This document shows, one piece after another, positions 11,527 through 19,812 of a DNA stretch of 22,476 nucleotides (positions within the stretch are counted from its first letter, which is position 1; each line of letters begins with the position of its first letter). A model generated the notes under the pieces. It saw nothing but the letters and a program-made list of their open reading frames with translations, was not told the origin of the DNA and did no database searches. This stretch comes from Elysia marginata (lineage: Eukaryota > Mollusca > Gastropoda > Plakobranchidae): positions 331,100 through 353,575 of the forward strand of contig BMAT01005601.1 of assembly GCA_019649035.1 (NCBI GenBank), given 5' to 3'. The translations under genes and the position numbers were made by a program.

Positions 11527-11694
11527 TGCTCCAATGCTAAAGACTGGAGAGAAACTAAGAAAGTAGGATCACTCATTGGAGACAAAGAAGATGTTGAGAG
11601 AAGAAAGCAACTGTCCACCGCTGCACTGCTAAAGCTTAGAAACATCTGGATAGGAGGTGGCAAAATAAAGAGAGACACTAAAATTAAACTATAC
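11527..11694 (+). mobile_element. LINE fragment: reverse-transcriptase-region peptide running into the assembly gap
   Basis: An open plus-strand frame of 56 codons has a peptide typical of the region just after the reverse transcriptase core of many invertebrate non-LTR retrotransposons: KKVGSLIGDKEDVERRKQLS, then LLKLRNIWI and KIKRDTKIKLY. In intact relatives this is followed by a segment like PVLLYN, which would fall in the gap or has been lost. An in-frame stop lies just before the recognisable part. The right side is cut by the N run at 11695. The piece comes from upstream of the part preserved at 7843-8089, so the two cannot be one insertion. The clade is uncertain. Confidence 0.75.
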
Positions 11695-11722
11695 NNNNNN
11701 NNNNNNNNNNNNNNNNNNNNNN
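11695..11722. other. Assembly gap (28 N)
   Basis: A run of 28 N joins two contigs or marks unresolved sequence. It ends the LINE fragment at 11527-11694. The sequence to its right does not continue the LINE reading, so the true gap may be larger than shown. Confidence 0.98.
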
Positions 11723-11935
11723 CTTAATGTACCTTTCTTTTTACTTATATAATAAACCTATTCCTCTAACTAACTATCTTTCTTTCCACAATTTAGGGAG
11801 CAAGGACCAATGACTCATGATCCATGAGTCTTCTGATTCGATCCTAACCCAACCCAAATTTACAGTTTCCTTCATAAAATCATTCTTTAGCGCATCCACC
11901 TAGCTAATAGTTGCTCGCCTAAAATAGATAGAACG

Positions 11936-12056
11936 TAATAATAGCAATAATAAAAATAGAAATAATAATAAGGATAATAATAATATAAGTAATGATAATA
12001 ATCATCACAATAATAATAAAAATTAAAAATAATAATAATAATAATAATAATAAATG

Positions 12057-12117
<61 letters not shown>

Positions 12118-12118
12118 T
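11936..12118 (+). repeat. (AAT)n microsatellite
   Basis: The repeat starts as imperfect ATA/AAT units and becomes essentially pure (AAT)n at about 12027-12116. It passes directly into the GAA array that follows. The poly-Leu and poly-Ile frames here are artefacts. Confidence 0.95.
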
Positions 12119-12222
12119 AAGAAGAAGAAGAAGACGAAGAAAAAGAGGAGGAAGAAGAAGAAGAAGAAAAAGAAGAAGAAGAAGAAGAAGAAGAAGAAGA
12201 AGAAGAAGAAGAAGAAGAAGAC
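12119..12222 (+). repeat. (GAA)n microsatellite, about 100 bases
   Basis: Roughly 34 GAA triplets run to about 12222 with a few GAC, AAA and GAG interruptions, and are pure over about 12175-12220. (GAA)n is known to form triplex (H-DNA) and to be expansion-prone in other animals. Here it abuts (AAT)n without a spacer. The poly-Arg frame is an artefact. Confidence 0.95.
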
Positions 12223-12281
12223 GAATGAAGTGTTAGTAGTTGAGAACGTAACAGAAAGGCATAAACCGAAATAATTTGAAC

Positions 12282-12330
<49 letters not shown>

Positions 12331-12392
12331 ATTATCTATCTATCTATCTATCTGTCTATCTATCTATCTTTCTGTCTGTCTATTTGTCTATC
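12282..12392 (+). repeat. (TCTA)n microsatellite
   Basis: About 110 bases of TCTA units occur, with TCTG and TTTG variants at the right end. The motif is the reverse complement of the TAGA units that start at 12831, so this array and the following ones point in opposite senses. Confidence 0.96.
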
Positions 12393-12830
12393 ATACTAGC
12401 TTCCATACCCCATTTTTAATCGCTGTTGTCTATGTTGTAGTGTTAGTTGTAGTATTGGTACTAAGTTTTTCTGTTCAACAACTTTTTTGTCATTTAATAT
12501 ATATAATCGATCGCATGAGTATGTTATTAGTCTAAAATCTCTTTAAAAAATCCTTTAATAGAAATTATCGGAAGGAAAAAAGAAAGAACAAGAAAAGAGG
12601 AAGAAAGGCAATCAGACAGATGCACATTCACAAAGAAGTGCATGGGACGAGATTTTGAAGAAACGAAGGGAGACAAACAAATTAATACTTGCTACATCGC
12701 GTAGCAGAGTCACAATTCTTTGGGAGTCGTTTTCATGGACAGCTTTAATTAGAATGGTTTGTAGACAGTGAATAGATTCTAGCTGCAAAGTGCACAAGAA
12801 ATTGAAAGGTCGATGAAGGAAAGAAAGAAA
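12393..12830. other. Sequence between microsatellites, no gene seen
   Basis: About 440 bases separate the TCTA and TAGA arrays. No convincing open frame or motif was seen. A short purine-rich stretch lies at 12571-12608. If the flanking arrays pair, this would be the loop. Confidence 0.5.
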
Positions 12831-12894
12831 TATAGATAGATAAATCAACATACAGATAAATAGATTGATAGATAAATGGTTAGATAGATGAATT

Positions 12895-12965
<71 letters not shown>

Positions 12966-12979
12966 GGATAGATAGGTAA
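12831..12979 (+). repeat. (TAGA)n microsatellite
   Basis: About 150 bases of TAGA units occur. The left third is imperfect (TAAA and TGGT variants), and the run is pure at about 12894-12963. The minus-strand Leu-Ser-Ile-Tyr frame over it is a repeat translation and not a gene. Confidence 0.96.
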
Positions 12980-13047
12980 ATATGACAATTATTTCGCTCA
13001 TGAAGTAGAGCACTCTACGATTTATGTTATTTCACCCTAAAACCTAT

Positions 13048-13048
13048 A

Positions 13049-13114
<66 letters not shown>

Positions 13115-13122
13115 CATGGATA
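13048..13122 (+). repeat. (TAGA)n microsatellite
   Basis: Two blocks of pure TAGA units are joined by TAAA variants, in the same sense as the array at 12831-12979 and about 70 bases after it. Confidence 0.94.
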
Positions 13123-13211
13123 CGTTAATACTGCACAAGTACTTACGATAAAAGTGCTTAACGTTTTAAATAAAACGTGGCTATTATCTAATACTAAAAA
13201 TGTAAGTCAAT

Positions 13212-13320
13212 TAGATAGGTAGGTAGATAGATAGATAGATAGATAGATGAGAGAGAGAGAGAGGGAGGTAGAAAAGAGAGAAAGAAAGAAATAGATAAAT
13301 AATGGATGGGTAGATAGATA
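13212..13320 (+). repeat. (TAGA)n passing into (GA)n and GA-rich sequence
   Basis: TAGG and TAGA units (13212-13248) run into a (GA)n block (13249-13263), purine-rich sequence and a last few TAGA units. It is one compound microsatellite. Confidence 0.92.
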
Positions 13321-14149
13321 GCCACAACTAAAAAGATTAATTCGCAGTGGAATATTTCTTAACCGCATGGAATGCGAGTTTGAAAGAAAAAAAATCAATA
13401 ATATCACATGACCATGCCACAAACACAGACAGAATGATGAGGCCTGTTAATGTCACCAGCTTAAGCAGGAGAATAAAAAAGAAAATAGCAAGAGTCAAAG
13501 TATAGCCCAGTTTAGACGCTAGGCTACGTATATTTATTTCAGCCAGGAAAAAAAAATTCAGATTCAGAGAGACACACGCTAGATAAGCTAACACAAACAT
13601 TTTACGTCACGGCACCAAGAAGCACCATTTACAGTTAGGTTAGAAAATGCCTCTTTAGCCTTTAGCCCCCTTTTGCTTCTCCCAAATCATTTATTATCTG
13701 TCCCCTCCCCCTACCCCGACCTTTCTTGGACTCCTTGAGTTGAATCTTCCGAAGTCGCATACAATATTAAGCTCTCTTGAGATCTTATAGATTAATGTGT
13801 GTTCGGAGGGTCAAGAAGTTAAAAAGCGGTAAAAAAATTGACATTTTTTGGCATGTTACATGAATAATTTATTATGAGAAGGAGAGAAATTTAAGAGAAT
13901 TACACGCAAAAAAGATAAAGACATTGTGGTCAGACATTTGCCAAAGAAAGAAAGATTTACAAACAGATAACGGTATCCGAGAGGGAGAGGGGGTAAAGAG
14001 TTTAAAAAGGGAAGCTGGAGCCATGCAAAACCGGGATATATAGACAAAGACATGCGGATAGGCAGTGGCAAGACAGTACCCAGAAATACGGAGCTAAAAA
14101 ACTAGTCAGAGAGAAAAGATAAAAAAAAACATACAAAGATTAAAGCAGA
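13321..14149. other. AT-rich sequence with no recognisable gene
   Basis: A minus-strand frame at 13337-13600 encodes a hydrophobic 87-residue peptide. This is expected of AT-rich DNA, and it has no homolog that can be recognised. A short C-rich stretch lies at 13704-13720. No RNA gene or transposon ends are seen. Confidence 0.5.
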
Positions 14150-14590
14150 CAGACAGATGGATAGATAAATTGATGGTTTGGTAGGTAGAAAGATAGATAA
14201 ATAAATAGATAGATAGATAGATACATAATAGACAGATAGATAGACAGAATGATAGATAGCAGATATGTTGGTATATATTTAAAAGAATGGTAGGTAGATA
14301 TATATATATATATATAGTTCACTAGAATGTAGCTAGATGGAAAGAAAAATAGAGGGGAGACAGATAGATAGATACATAGATAAAATGTAGATAGATAGAT
14401 AGATATATGTATAGTTTAATAGAATTTAGATCGATCGATAAATAGAATGTAGATAGATAGACAGATAGATACATTGATAGATAGATATGTAGATAGATAG
14501 TTTAATGGAACGTAGATGGATAGAAAGATAAATAGAGTGTAGATAGATAGATAGATAGATAGATAGATACTTAGATAGATAGATGAATAG
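14150..14590 (+). repeat. Degenerate (TAGA)n field
   Basis: About 440 bases are dominated by TAGA/GATA units, with interruptions such as a (TA)n run at 14298-14315 and longer inserts of the type ATAGAATGTAGATAGA. These recur near 14419, 14442, 14503 and 14530, giving a loose higher-order pattern. The frames on the minus strand are repeat translations. Confidence 0.9.
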
Positions 14591-15240
14591 ACAATCCAAT
14601 ACTCAACGGTATACAGACAAAGCCGCATAAATAGACAGAAACACAAAGTTAGAGACAGACAGACACGCAGACAGGGACGAAAAAAAAAGAGAAAAATAAG
14701 TTTAAAGAGTCTGATACAGCTAAGCAAGAAGAAAGTGTAAACTTTCCTCTGAAGCCTTTATAATTATTCAAACTATGTTTATCTAAGTTCCACACGAAAA
14801 CAATACTTTATCATGTCATTCCGTGGCGTCTGCACGAATAGCTATCTTGGATTGCCCACTCTTGTTTTGGACCAAACACGACCGAACCCAAGTCATAACC
14901 GATGACACGTCTAAATTATAGACGACGTGACACTAAGTTGGGCTTTGGGCCAATTCTTTTATCCCAACATTGTCTTCAGGTTTTTCTGTAAGTTCAAACA
15001 TTAAAATGTGCTATTGAAAGCAAATGGAAAAAAAGTGAAATACCGGTAGAGTTTCGAGCGTTTTAAGACTGTTTCAAGAGCATGCCTCCTTCTATCTACC
15101 CTGTTTTACACTGAAAGAGATTAGATAACCTCACAGAGCACAGTTGGCCTTTTTGCATTATTTGAGGTGAACGTTTAAATCTTTCATCGATTGACAAAAT
15201 AAAAAAAAAACAAAAAAAAACATTTGACGCAAAAAGTCCA
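14591..15240. other. No gene seen; contains a small imperfect hairpin
   Basis: The stretch has no coding support. At about 14884-14948 an imperfect inverted repeat can be drawn: an inner stem around GTCTA/TAGAC, then ACACGTC against GACGTGAC, then AACCCAAGT against ACTAAGTTGGGCTT. Two A-rich runs occur at 15202-15220. Confidence 0.45.
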
Positions 15241-15260
15241 ATGAATAGCGTTTCGTTGGC

Positions 15261-15521
15261 TTGTTGCCAAATAGAAAAGGTCTTTGTTATGTACCGTCAA
15301 GGAGGTGCAATCATTGTGGCTTCGATAAAATCACAATTAGCAAGCTTTACGCATGCACAGTTTGTAGAGTGGAACACGAATCGCTGTCTTTGTACCTCGA
15401 GGGATATAGGCGCCGTAGAGAGAGAAAACTCTTGGTAAAAATACTGAACCATAATAAGTTGCCAGGATATGGAATTCATTGTATGTTTATGGAAGACTCA
15501 AGAAGGGGTTTTGAGGAGTGA
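15261..15521 (+). pseudogene. Possible degenerate C-terminal zinc ribbon of a piggyBac-type transposase
   Basis: An 86-codon open frame carries RRCNHCG, then 12 residues after the second Cys (as against about 11 in the family), then YACTVCRV, and further on LYLEGY. PiggyBac transposases end in a Cys-rich ribbon of the form RRC-x2-C ... Y-x-C-x2-C-x-V ... LCxxxCFxxYH. The first four cysteines fit well. The last two would have become tyrosine or serine, and the His is absent. There is no ATG at the start of the frame, and the DDE catalytic part is not recognised upstream. It lies in the presumed intron after the donor at 15684, on the opposite strand. A chance Cys pattern is possible. Confidence 0.3.
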
Positions 15522-15676
15522 GGTAGACAGACACACAAAAAAAAAAATAACCAGGTAAAGGAAAATGGAAAGGATGAACGAGAAGGACGAACGGATTGAG
15601 AGATTTAGAAAATCTGAGACGTTTAGTCCAAAGATGGAGGTACACTTGATATTGGATTAGGTCGTACAGAAATGGT

Positions 15677-15688
15677 CTACTCACCCGA
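15677..15688 (-). other. Splice donor (5' splice site) of the exon
   Basis: On the minus strand the coding sequence reads CGG followed by GTGAGTAG, a near-consensus donor; the intron would start at 15684. The split falls exactly between codons 509 and 510 (phase 0). The next 65 translated residues are hydrophobic and aromatic and unlike the preceding S/T/P-rich protein, as expected for intron read-through. Confidence 0.75.
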
Positions 15689-17211
15689 ACTTTAGCTCGC
15701 TTGAAAGATGGATAAGGGTTTCGCGGTTTGTACCTGGTCCTAGGGACCGTAGCCAACTCCTGGGGCACGTGAATGTCACCGTCGTTAGAATCCATACCTA
15801 AACTGACGCGGCTGCCTTCGTTGTCTTGGGCAGTTATGATTTGAATTTTAGGACTGGCGGGTGTTGATGCTTCACTTGGATTGTCTGGTGGTAGACTTGC
15901 TTTGGAGTTACCACTTATTTCTGGCATGTTTAATACGATGGGAGTTTGAAGTGTAATAGTAGGTTTTGAAGCTTGAATAGACTTGGTGGTTGTTGGTATT
16001 CCGTTAGAATGTTTGTGAGCAGATCGTGGGCTGTCACAAGTTGAGGTGTCTGATAATGGATTGGTGGATGTGGAAAGCGGAAGTGGGTTGATTTGGGCGG
16101 ATGTCGATGGTGGAGTAATGGAAGCAAGTGTCGAAGCTTGAGAAGACTTGGTGGTTGTTGGTACTCCATTGAAGTATTTGTGGGGAGATAGTAAGCTGGC
16201 ACATACAGACTCTGACAGTGAGTTGGTGGATGCGGAAGATGATAATAGAGAGACGATTGAGGCAGACGTCGGCGTTGGAGTAGTTAAGACGGGAGATGGT
16301 ATTTGAGAAGAGGTTATTGGTGCAAAAAGGCTATTAGGAGCAGATAGTGAATCAACGGCTGAGGGAGTAAAAAGTGGATTGGTAGAGGCGAGAGCCTGGA
16401 GTGATTTGGTGGACAAGGGCTCAGTTGGTGTGTTTGTGGTGATAGGTAGTTCGGAAGTAGAAGTTGGTGCTTGTTCTATATTCGGGGGGATCGAAGATAA
16501 GCTGGGTTCTACAGAACTATGTAGTGGACTTTTCACGTTGGGTATTGGCACGCGCTTGTTGGTACTGAAAGATGATGGTGGGTTAGTGGAAGTAACAGCT
16601 GTTTTAGAGTTGGCAACAACAGGAGATGATAATGGCTCTTGGTAAGCTGGAGTCAAAAGTAAATCTTCACGGACCGGAGTTGGTAGTGGGTTGCTGAAGG
16701 TTGGCATTGAATTCAAAGTAGTTGTAGGCGAGATGTTGGTTGAAGTGGAGGCCGGTTTGGAGTTGACATCGGTAGGAGATGATAGTGGGTCATGGTGAGC
16801 TGGATTCAACAGTGGGTATTCCCCGACCGGAGTTGGTAGTGGGTTGCTGAAGGTGGGTGTTGAATTCAAGGTAGAAGTAGACGAGAGGTTCGCGGAAGAG
16901 GGAATTTCTAATTTGTTTGTACTTGATGTTAGTGTGCTGTTATCTAAATATGATATCAATGGTTTACATACACCCGTAACAATCGTCGATGCCTTTGGTG
17001 ACTCGAGAATCGAAGATGTATTTCCATTGGCGTGTGTCGTTGGAAGGTCGCAGGGTACTATGCCTGGGCTAACGGTGATTGGAAGCGAGTTGTTGGGTAA
17101 AGGCGATGGTAGGGGTAGATTGTCCGCATGGGATGTACTTGACTGGTCATCGAAATCGCTTTTTGGTTGGGGCTTGATAGGATCGGAAGATGACGCTGAA
17201 TTTGGTTTCAT
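15685..17211 (-). CDS. Ser/Thr/Pro-rich repetitive protein of unknown function (exon, 3' incomplete)
   Basis: The frame opens at ATG 17211-17209 (A at -3) and stays open for 509 codons to the donor at 15684. This length is far beyond chance, and the S/T/P/N/L composition is even throughout. Two internal duplications are visible. A unit with period 51 residues covers about 108-159 and 160-210, sharing PTFSNPLPTPV, DPLSSP/EPLSSP and NSK. A unit with period 55 covers about 327-361 and 382-416, sharing FNGVPTTTK/SNGIPTTTK. The end (about 490-509, RTRYKPRNPYPSFKRAKVR) is basic and could act as a nuclear localisation or nucleic-acid-binding tail, but this is only inference. There are four Cys, no signal peptide and no membrane segment. 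It is probably disordered; an O-glycosylated mucin-like or a nuclear scaffold role are both possible. No family was recognised. Confidence 0.78.
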
Positions 17212-17276
17212 TTTGCAAAGAGAATTGTTGAATACTGCAAATAATGTGATAGAAAATCAATAGCACATGTGTTCAT
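17208..17276 (-). promoter_or_regulatory. Upstream ORF of 22 codons overlapping the main start
   Basis: If the leader is not spliced, the ATG at 17276-17274 begins a 22-codon frame. Its TGA stop overlaps the main ATG as ATGA, in a different frame. Such a stop/start overlap could reduce or couple translation of the main protein. If the acceptor at 17235 is used this uORF is interrupted. Coding of the peptide is not claimed. Confidence 0.25.
17235..17258 (-). other. Candidate splice acceptor (3' splice site) upstream of the ATG
   Basis: The minus strand reads TTTTCTATCACATTATTTG then CAG and TATTC, a good pyrimidine-rich acceptor whose exon would start at 17234. The 23 bases to the ATG contain no stop in the main frame. 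The exon may therefore be internal, entered in phase 1, or the ATG may be the true start after a leader intron. Without splicing the main frame meets a TGA at 17259-17257. Confidence 0.5.
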
Positions 17277-17398
17277 CTGCTGGTATTTGTAACACTCAAT
17301 GTTAGCTGGCCGTTTTCAATGGCAATAGCTAGCCTTGATAGTTGATTTCAGGGACGTGTGCTGGGTTAGAGTTGATTCAGTTGAATGAGGACATGATC

Positions 17399-17407
17399 TA
17401 TTTATAA
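17399..17407 (-). promoter_or_regulatory. Candidate TATA box (TATAAATAG)
   Basis: A consensus TATAAATAG lies on the minus strand 188 bases upstream of the main ATG. A start site about 30 bases downstream (near 17377) would give a leader of about 165 bases. No strong initiator was recognised, and TATA-like words are common in AT-rich DNA, so support comes mainly from position. Confidence 0.35.
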
Positions 17408-17411
17408 ACTA

Positions 17412-17981
17412 AAGAAACTGTCTTGTCTTATTGGTTCTGAAGAAAGGGTATGTAATCGAGTCGAGAATGAATAGATACCTAGAGAGGCAAGTCTTGAGTA
17501 AAAGCTAATGCGAATGTCGTGAGAGATTCGAATGGCATCATTGTGTTCCCTAATTAAAAATGTCCCAAAGAAAGTTTAAGATGATGAACTCTATTACATA
17601 ACCTGCCGAATGACCGAAGTTAATGATATCCAGCTCTTACTGCTATTTTATACGTCGTCTACTGCGTTGAAAACGTACACTCTCTATTGCCACACAGAAG
17701 TTATTAGTTGTATTATTCCAATTCCACGAGATCCCGGAGTGAATCCACTGTCTTCTTCAGAGCCTTGCCAATTCCGTATCCATTATAATCAATTTTGAAA
17801 GTTGACTCTCTGTCCTTATGAAAATCATTAGTTGTAAAATGGTACACATAGTAGATAAATCATATATTTCTATTCACATTTTTTTCTTTTTATTCTATTA
17901 TTGCCACACGAAGTTCCTTGATGATCGTGTTTCCCCCATAACTAGGCCTTTCATTTCTATATAGACTTCTTCTTCTACAAT
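17412..17981. other. Upstream flank of the exon, no gene seen
   Basis: No domain or convincing upstream coding exon was found. A possible minus-strand donor (GCA then GTAAGAG) lies near 17632-17640. The frames next to it are short and featureless, so an upstream exon is not called. Confidence 0.45.
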
Positions 17982-18062
<81 letters not shown>

Positions 18063-18140
18063 GACTACTACTACGGCTACTACTACTACTACTACCACTA
18101 CTACTACTACGACTACTACTACTACTACTAGTACTACTAG

Positions 18141-18193
<53 letters not shown>

Positions 18194-18277
18194 GTACTAC
18201 TGCTTCTACTACTATTACTATTTCTTTTACCAAGCTTACTACTACTACTATCGCTACTACTACTATTGCCGCTGCTA

Positions 18278-18312
<35 letters not shown>

Positions 18313-18322
18313 TCGTCTAGTC

Positions 18323-18375
<53 letters not shown>

Positions 18376-18434
18376 GCTGCTGCTGCTCCTACTATTTCTT
18401 CTTTCAACACTGCTTTTACAACTGCTCCTACTAC
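17982..18434 (+). repeat. Long (CTA)n microsatellite with (CTG)n islands
   Basis: About 450 bases of CTA/ACT triplets occur, with scattered ACG, AGT and GCT variants and short (CTG)n blocks near 18290-18311 and 18374-18386. It is nearly pure over 17982-18060 and 18139-18190. The 170-codon poly-Val/Ala minus frame and the poly-Leu plus frame are repeat translations. It sits about 570 bases upstream of the candidate promoter of the minus-strand gene. Confidence 0.96.
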
Positions 18435-19004
18435 CTACATTAACATGATGTTAAAACGCTTTAAAATTGAGCTTGAAAACTTGAAAGCAACTGAAAGTGA
18501 GATGTACAATACCTGAGAAGCCTTTGTTCTTATTACTTTATTAAATGCTATGGCTCCCGTAATGACGCTCCCACTAACACTTTCTTTTATAGTAAATAAC
18601 TGTTAGTTTAAGGTGTTTTAACTTTTAAAGGCTCTTTGAAACGCTGATCTTACAAAGGTATATCATTGAATGTTTTACCTTTTGTATAATCCGTAAACTA
18701 GTCGATTCCAAGCCATTATGGATGCAACACTTCTTAAAGTTTCTTGACGAGTGTAAATATTAACACACTACTGCTCCTTATGAAAATGTGCACCTCGGAA
18801 AAGCCCGAAATTACCTTACTGTCTCAATGAAGTTTTATCTAAAATACAGATCACTTTTTTGTATGGGGTCTCCCCTCGTTATGTTTAGGTTTAAAAATTG
18901 TTGGATTCCTCTCGCGCAATGAAAAGACTGATCGCCAATGGTACAGTCCATAATTCACGCCATGCAGATTGTACGCAGTAGGCGTGTACCTTCAACGCCT
19001 ACAA
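18435..19004. other. No recognisable gene
   Basis: Ordinary AT-rich sequence. The plus-strand frame at 18938-19285 starts here but runs through the C/CA repeat below. It has no recognisable family and is not called. Confidence 0.5.
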
Positions 19005-19040
19005 ACACCCCCCCCCTCCCACACACACACACACACACCT
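19005..19040 (+). repeat. C-run and (CA)n microsatellite
   Basis: A run of nine C, then CTCCC and about nine CA/AC units. Confidence 0.95.
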
Positions 19041-19500
19041 CATTTTTTGCTCCCTTCGAATTCTTTTCCCCCCCTAAATCCCAGATAAGGAGGGTCGTTC
19101 CACTTCACTTGGAACGCCCAACTAAGTGGACTGGCAAGCACAGAAACATAATGCCTATACTTGGTTTTATCGGATTTCAATGTCTTAATGAAACTGGTTA
19201 CTTACAAGGTATCGAGAATTATCCAAGTCACTGTGAAGTTATACGAAAATTAACTTGGCCTCATTGTGGCTATGGAAAATTTTAGACGTTCATAATTAAA
19301 CTTTATTTAAAACAAACGTCAGCTGTTAGTCAGCTGTATATAAATATCATAGCTAAAAAAAACCCAAACTTTTATTTCTTTCATTCTTTTCATTCAATGT
19401 TCAACGATTACACGGCTATGGTTATTACAAGATCTTGTCAGTTGAGCAAATTGGTGCGCGCTCTTTCACTCTGTGTTCATTAGAAAAATAAGTATTAAGC
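19041..19500. other. No recognisable gene; two E-boxes and a TATA-like word
   Basis: CAGCTG occurs twice, 11 bases apart (19320-19325 and 19331-19336), followed at once by TATATAAATA (19337-19346). This looks like a compact promoter, but no coding sequence follows; downstream lies a SINE. Otherwise nothing is seen. Confidence 0.35.
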
Positions 19501-19512
19501 AATAGTTGGTTG

Positions 19513-19800
19513 TTTGAAATTTTAACGTCTCAGTCAACTTCGAGGGTATATCAGAGACGGCGCTTTGGACAATTAAAAGCGTGCTGTCATACTGTCATGT
19601 AAGGAGCGCTTGCTTATACCACACGCGGTCACATAATCCTGACACCGGGCCGACCATACTTAACACTAAATCCATAATGCCAGACACTAGGCGGATCAGC
19701 TCCTAGTACCAATTTTAAAGTCCTTGGTTTGACTCGGCCGGGTATCAAACTACGCACCTCCCGATCTCTGAGCGAGTGTCTTACCGCTAGGCCACAGAGC
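19513..19800 (-). mobile_element. tRNA-derived SINE, copy 3 (full length, reverse)
   Basis: This is the reverse complement of the family. The tRNA-like head is at the right end (CTAGCGGTAAGACACTCGCT; the B box is slightly mutated, GTTTGATACCC) and the tail is at the left end (TTAAAATTTCAAACA). It is flanked by AATAGTTGGTTG (19501-19512) and AATAGCTAGTTG (19801-19812), a target-site duplication with 10 of 12 bases identical. The two mismatches suggest an older insertion than the LINE at 7843. Confidence 0.9.
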
Positions 19801-19812
19801 AATAGCTAGTTG

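Noticed and set aside
11045-11678. Ser/Leu-rich and charged frames on both strands
   Set aside because: They are translations of the CT-rich tract, or lie antisense to the LINE fragment.
11809-11830. Palindrome GACTCATGATCCATGAGTC with an AP-1-like TGACTCA
   Set aside because: A 19-base palindrome alone, without a gene nearby, is not enough to call a regulatory site.
12612-13013. A 133-codon minus-strand frame with LSIYLSIY repeats
   Set aside because: Most of it is translated TAGA microsatellite. The remaining 60 residues are featureless. Similar frames at 13207-13422, 14140-14322 and 14416-14727 are rejected for the same reason.
13337-13600. A hydrophobic 87-residue minus-strand frame that looks like a membrane protein
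   Set aside because: AT-rich DNA often gives Phe/Leu/Ile-rich frames of this length. No conserved motif is visible.
12282-14590. CRISPR-like regular spacing of repeats
   Set aside because: The repeats are uninterrupted tetranucleotide microsatellites in eukaryotic DNA, with no unique spacers of constant length.
16379-17263. Plus-strand open frames of 88 and 139 codons
   Set aside because: They are antisense to the S/T/P-rich exon. The minus-strand frame is three to four times longer and ends at a proper donor.
17610-17798. A possible upstream exon of the minus-strand gene, or a plus-strand gene, near the GTAAGAG word
   Set aside because: The frames are short and featureless, and the donor match is modest.
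17898-18410. A 170-codon minus-strand frame rich in Val and Ala
   Set aside because: It is the translation of the (CTA)n/(CTG)n array. Long frames are expected because a triplet repeat has no stop in some frames.
18938-19285. A 115-codon plus-strand frame
   Set aside because: It crosses the C-run and (CA)n repeat, has no recognisable family, and has no splice or promoter support.
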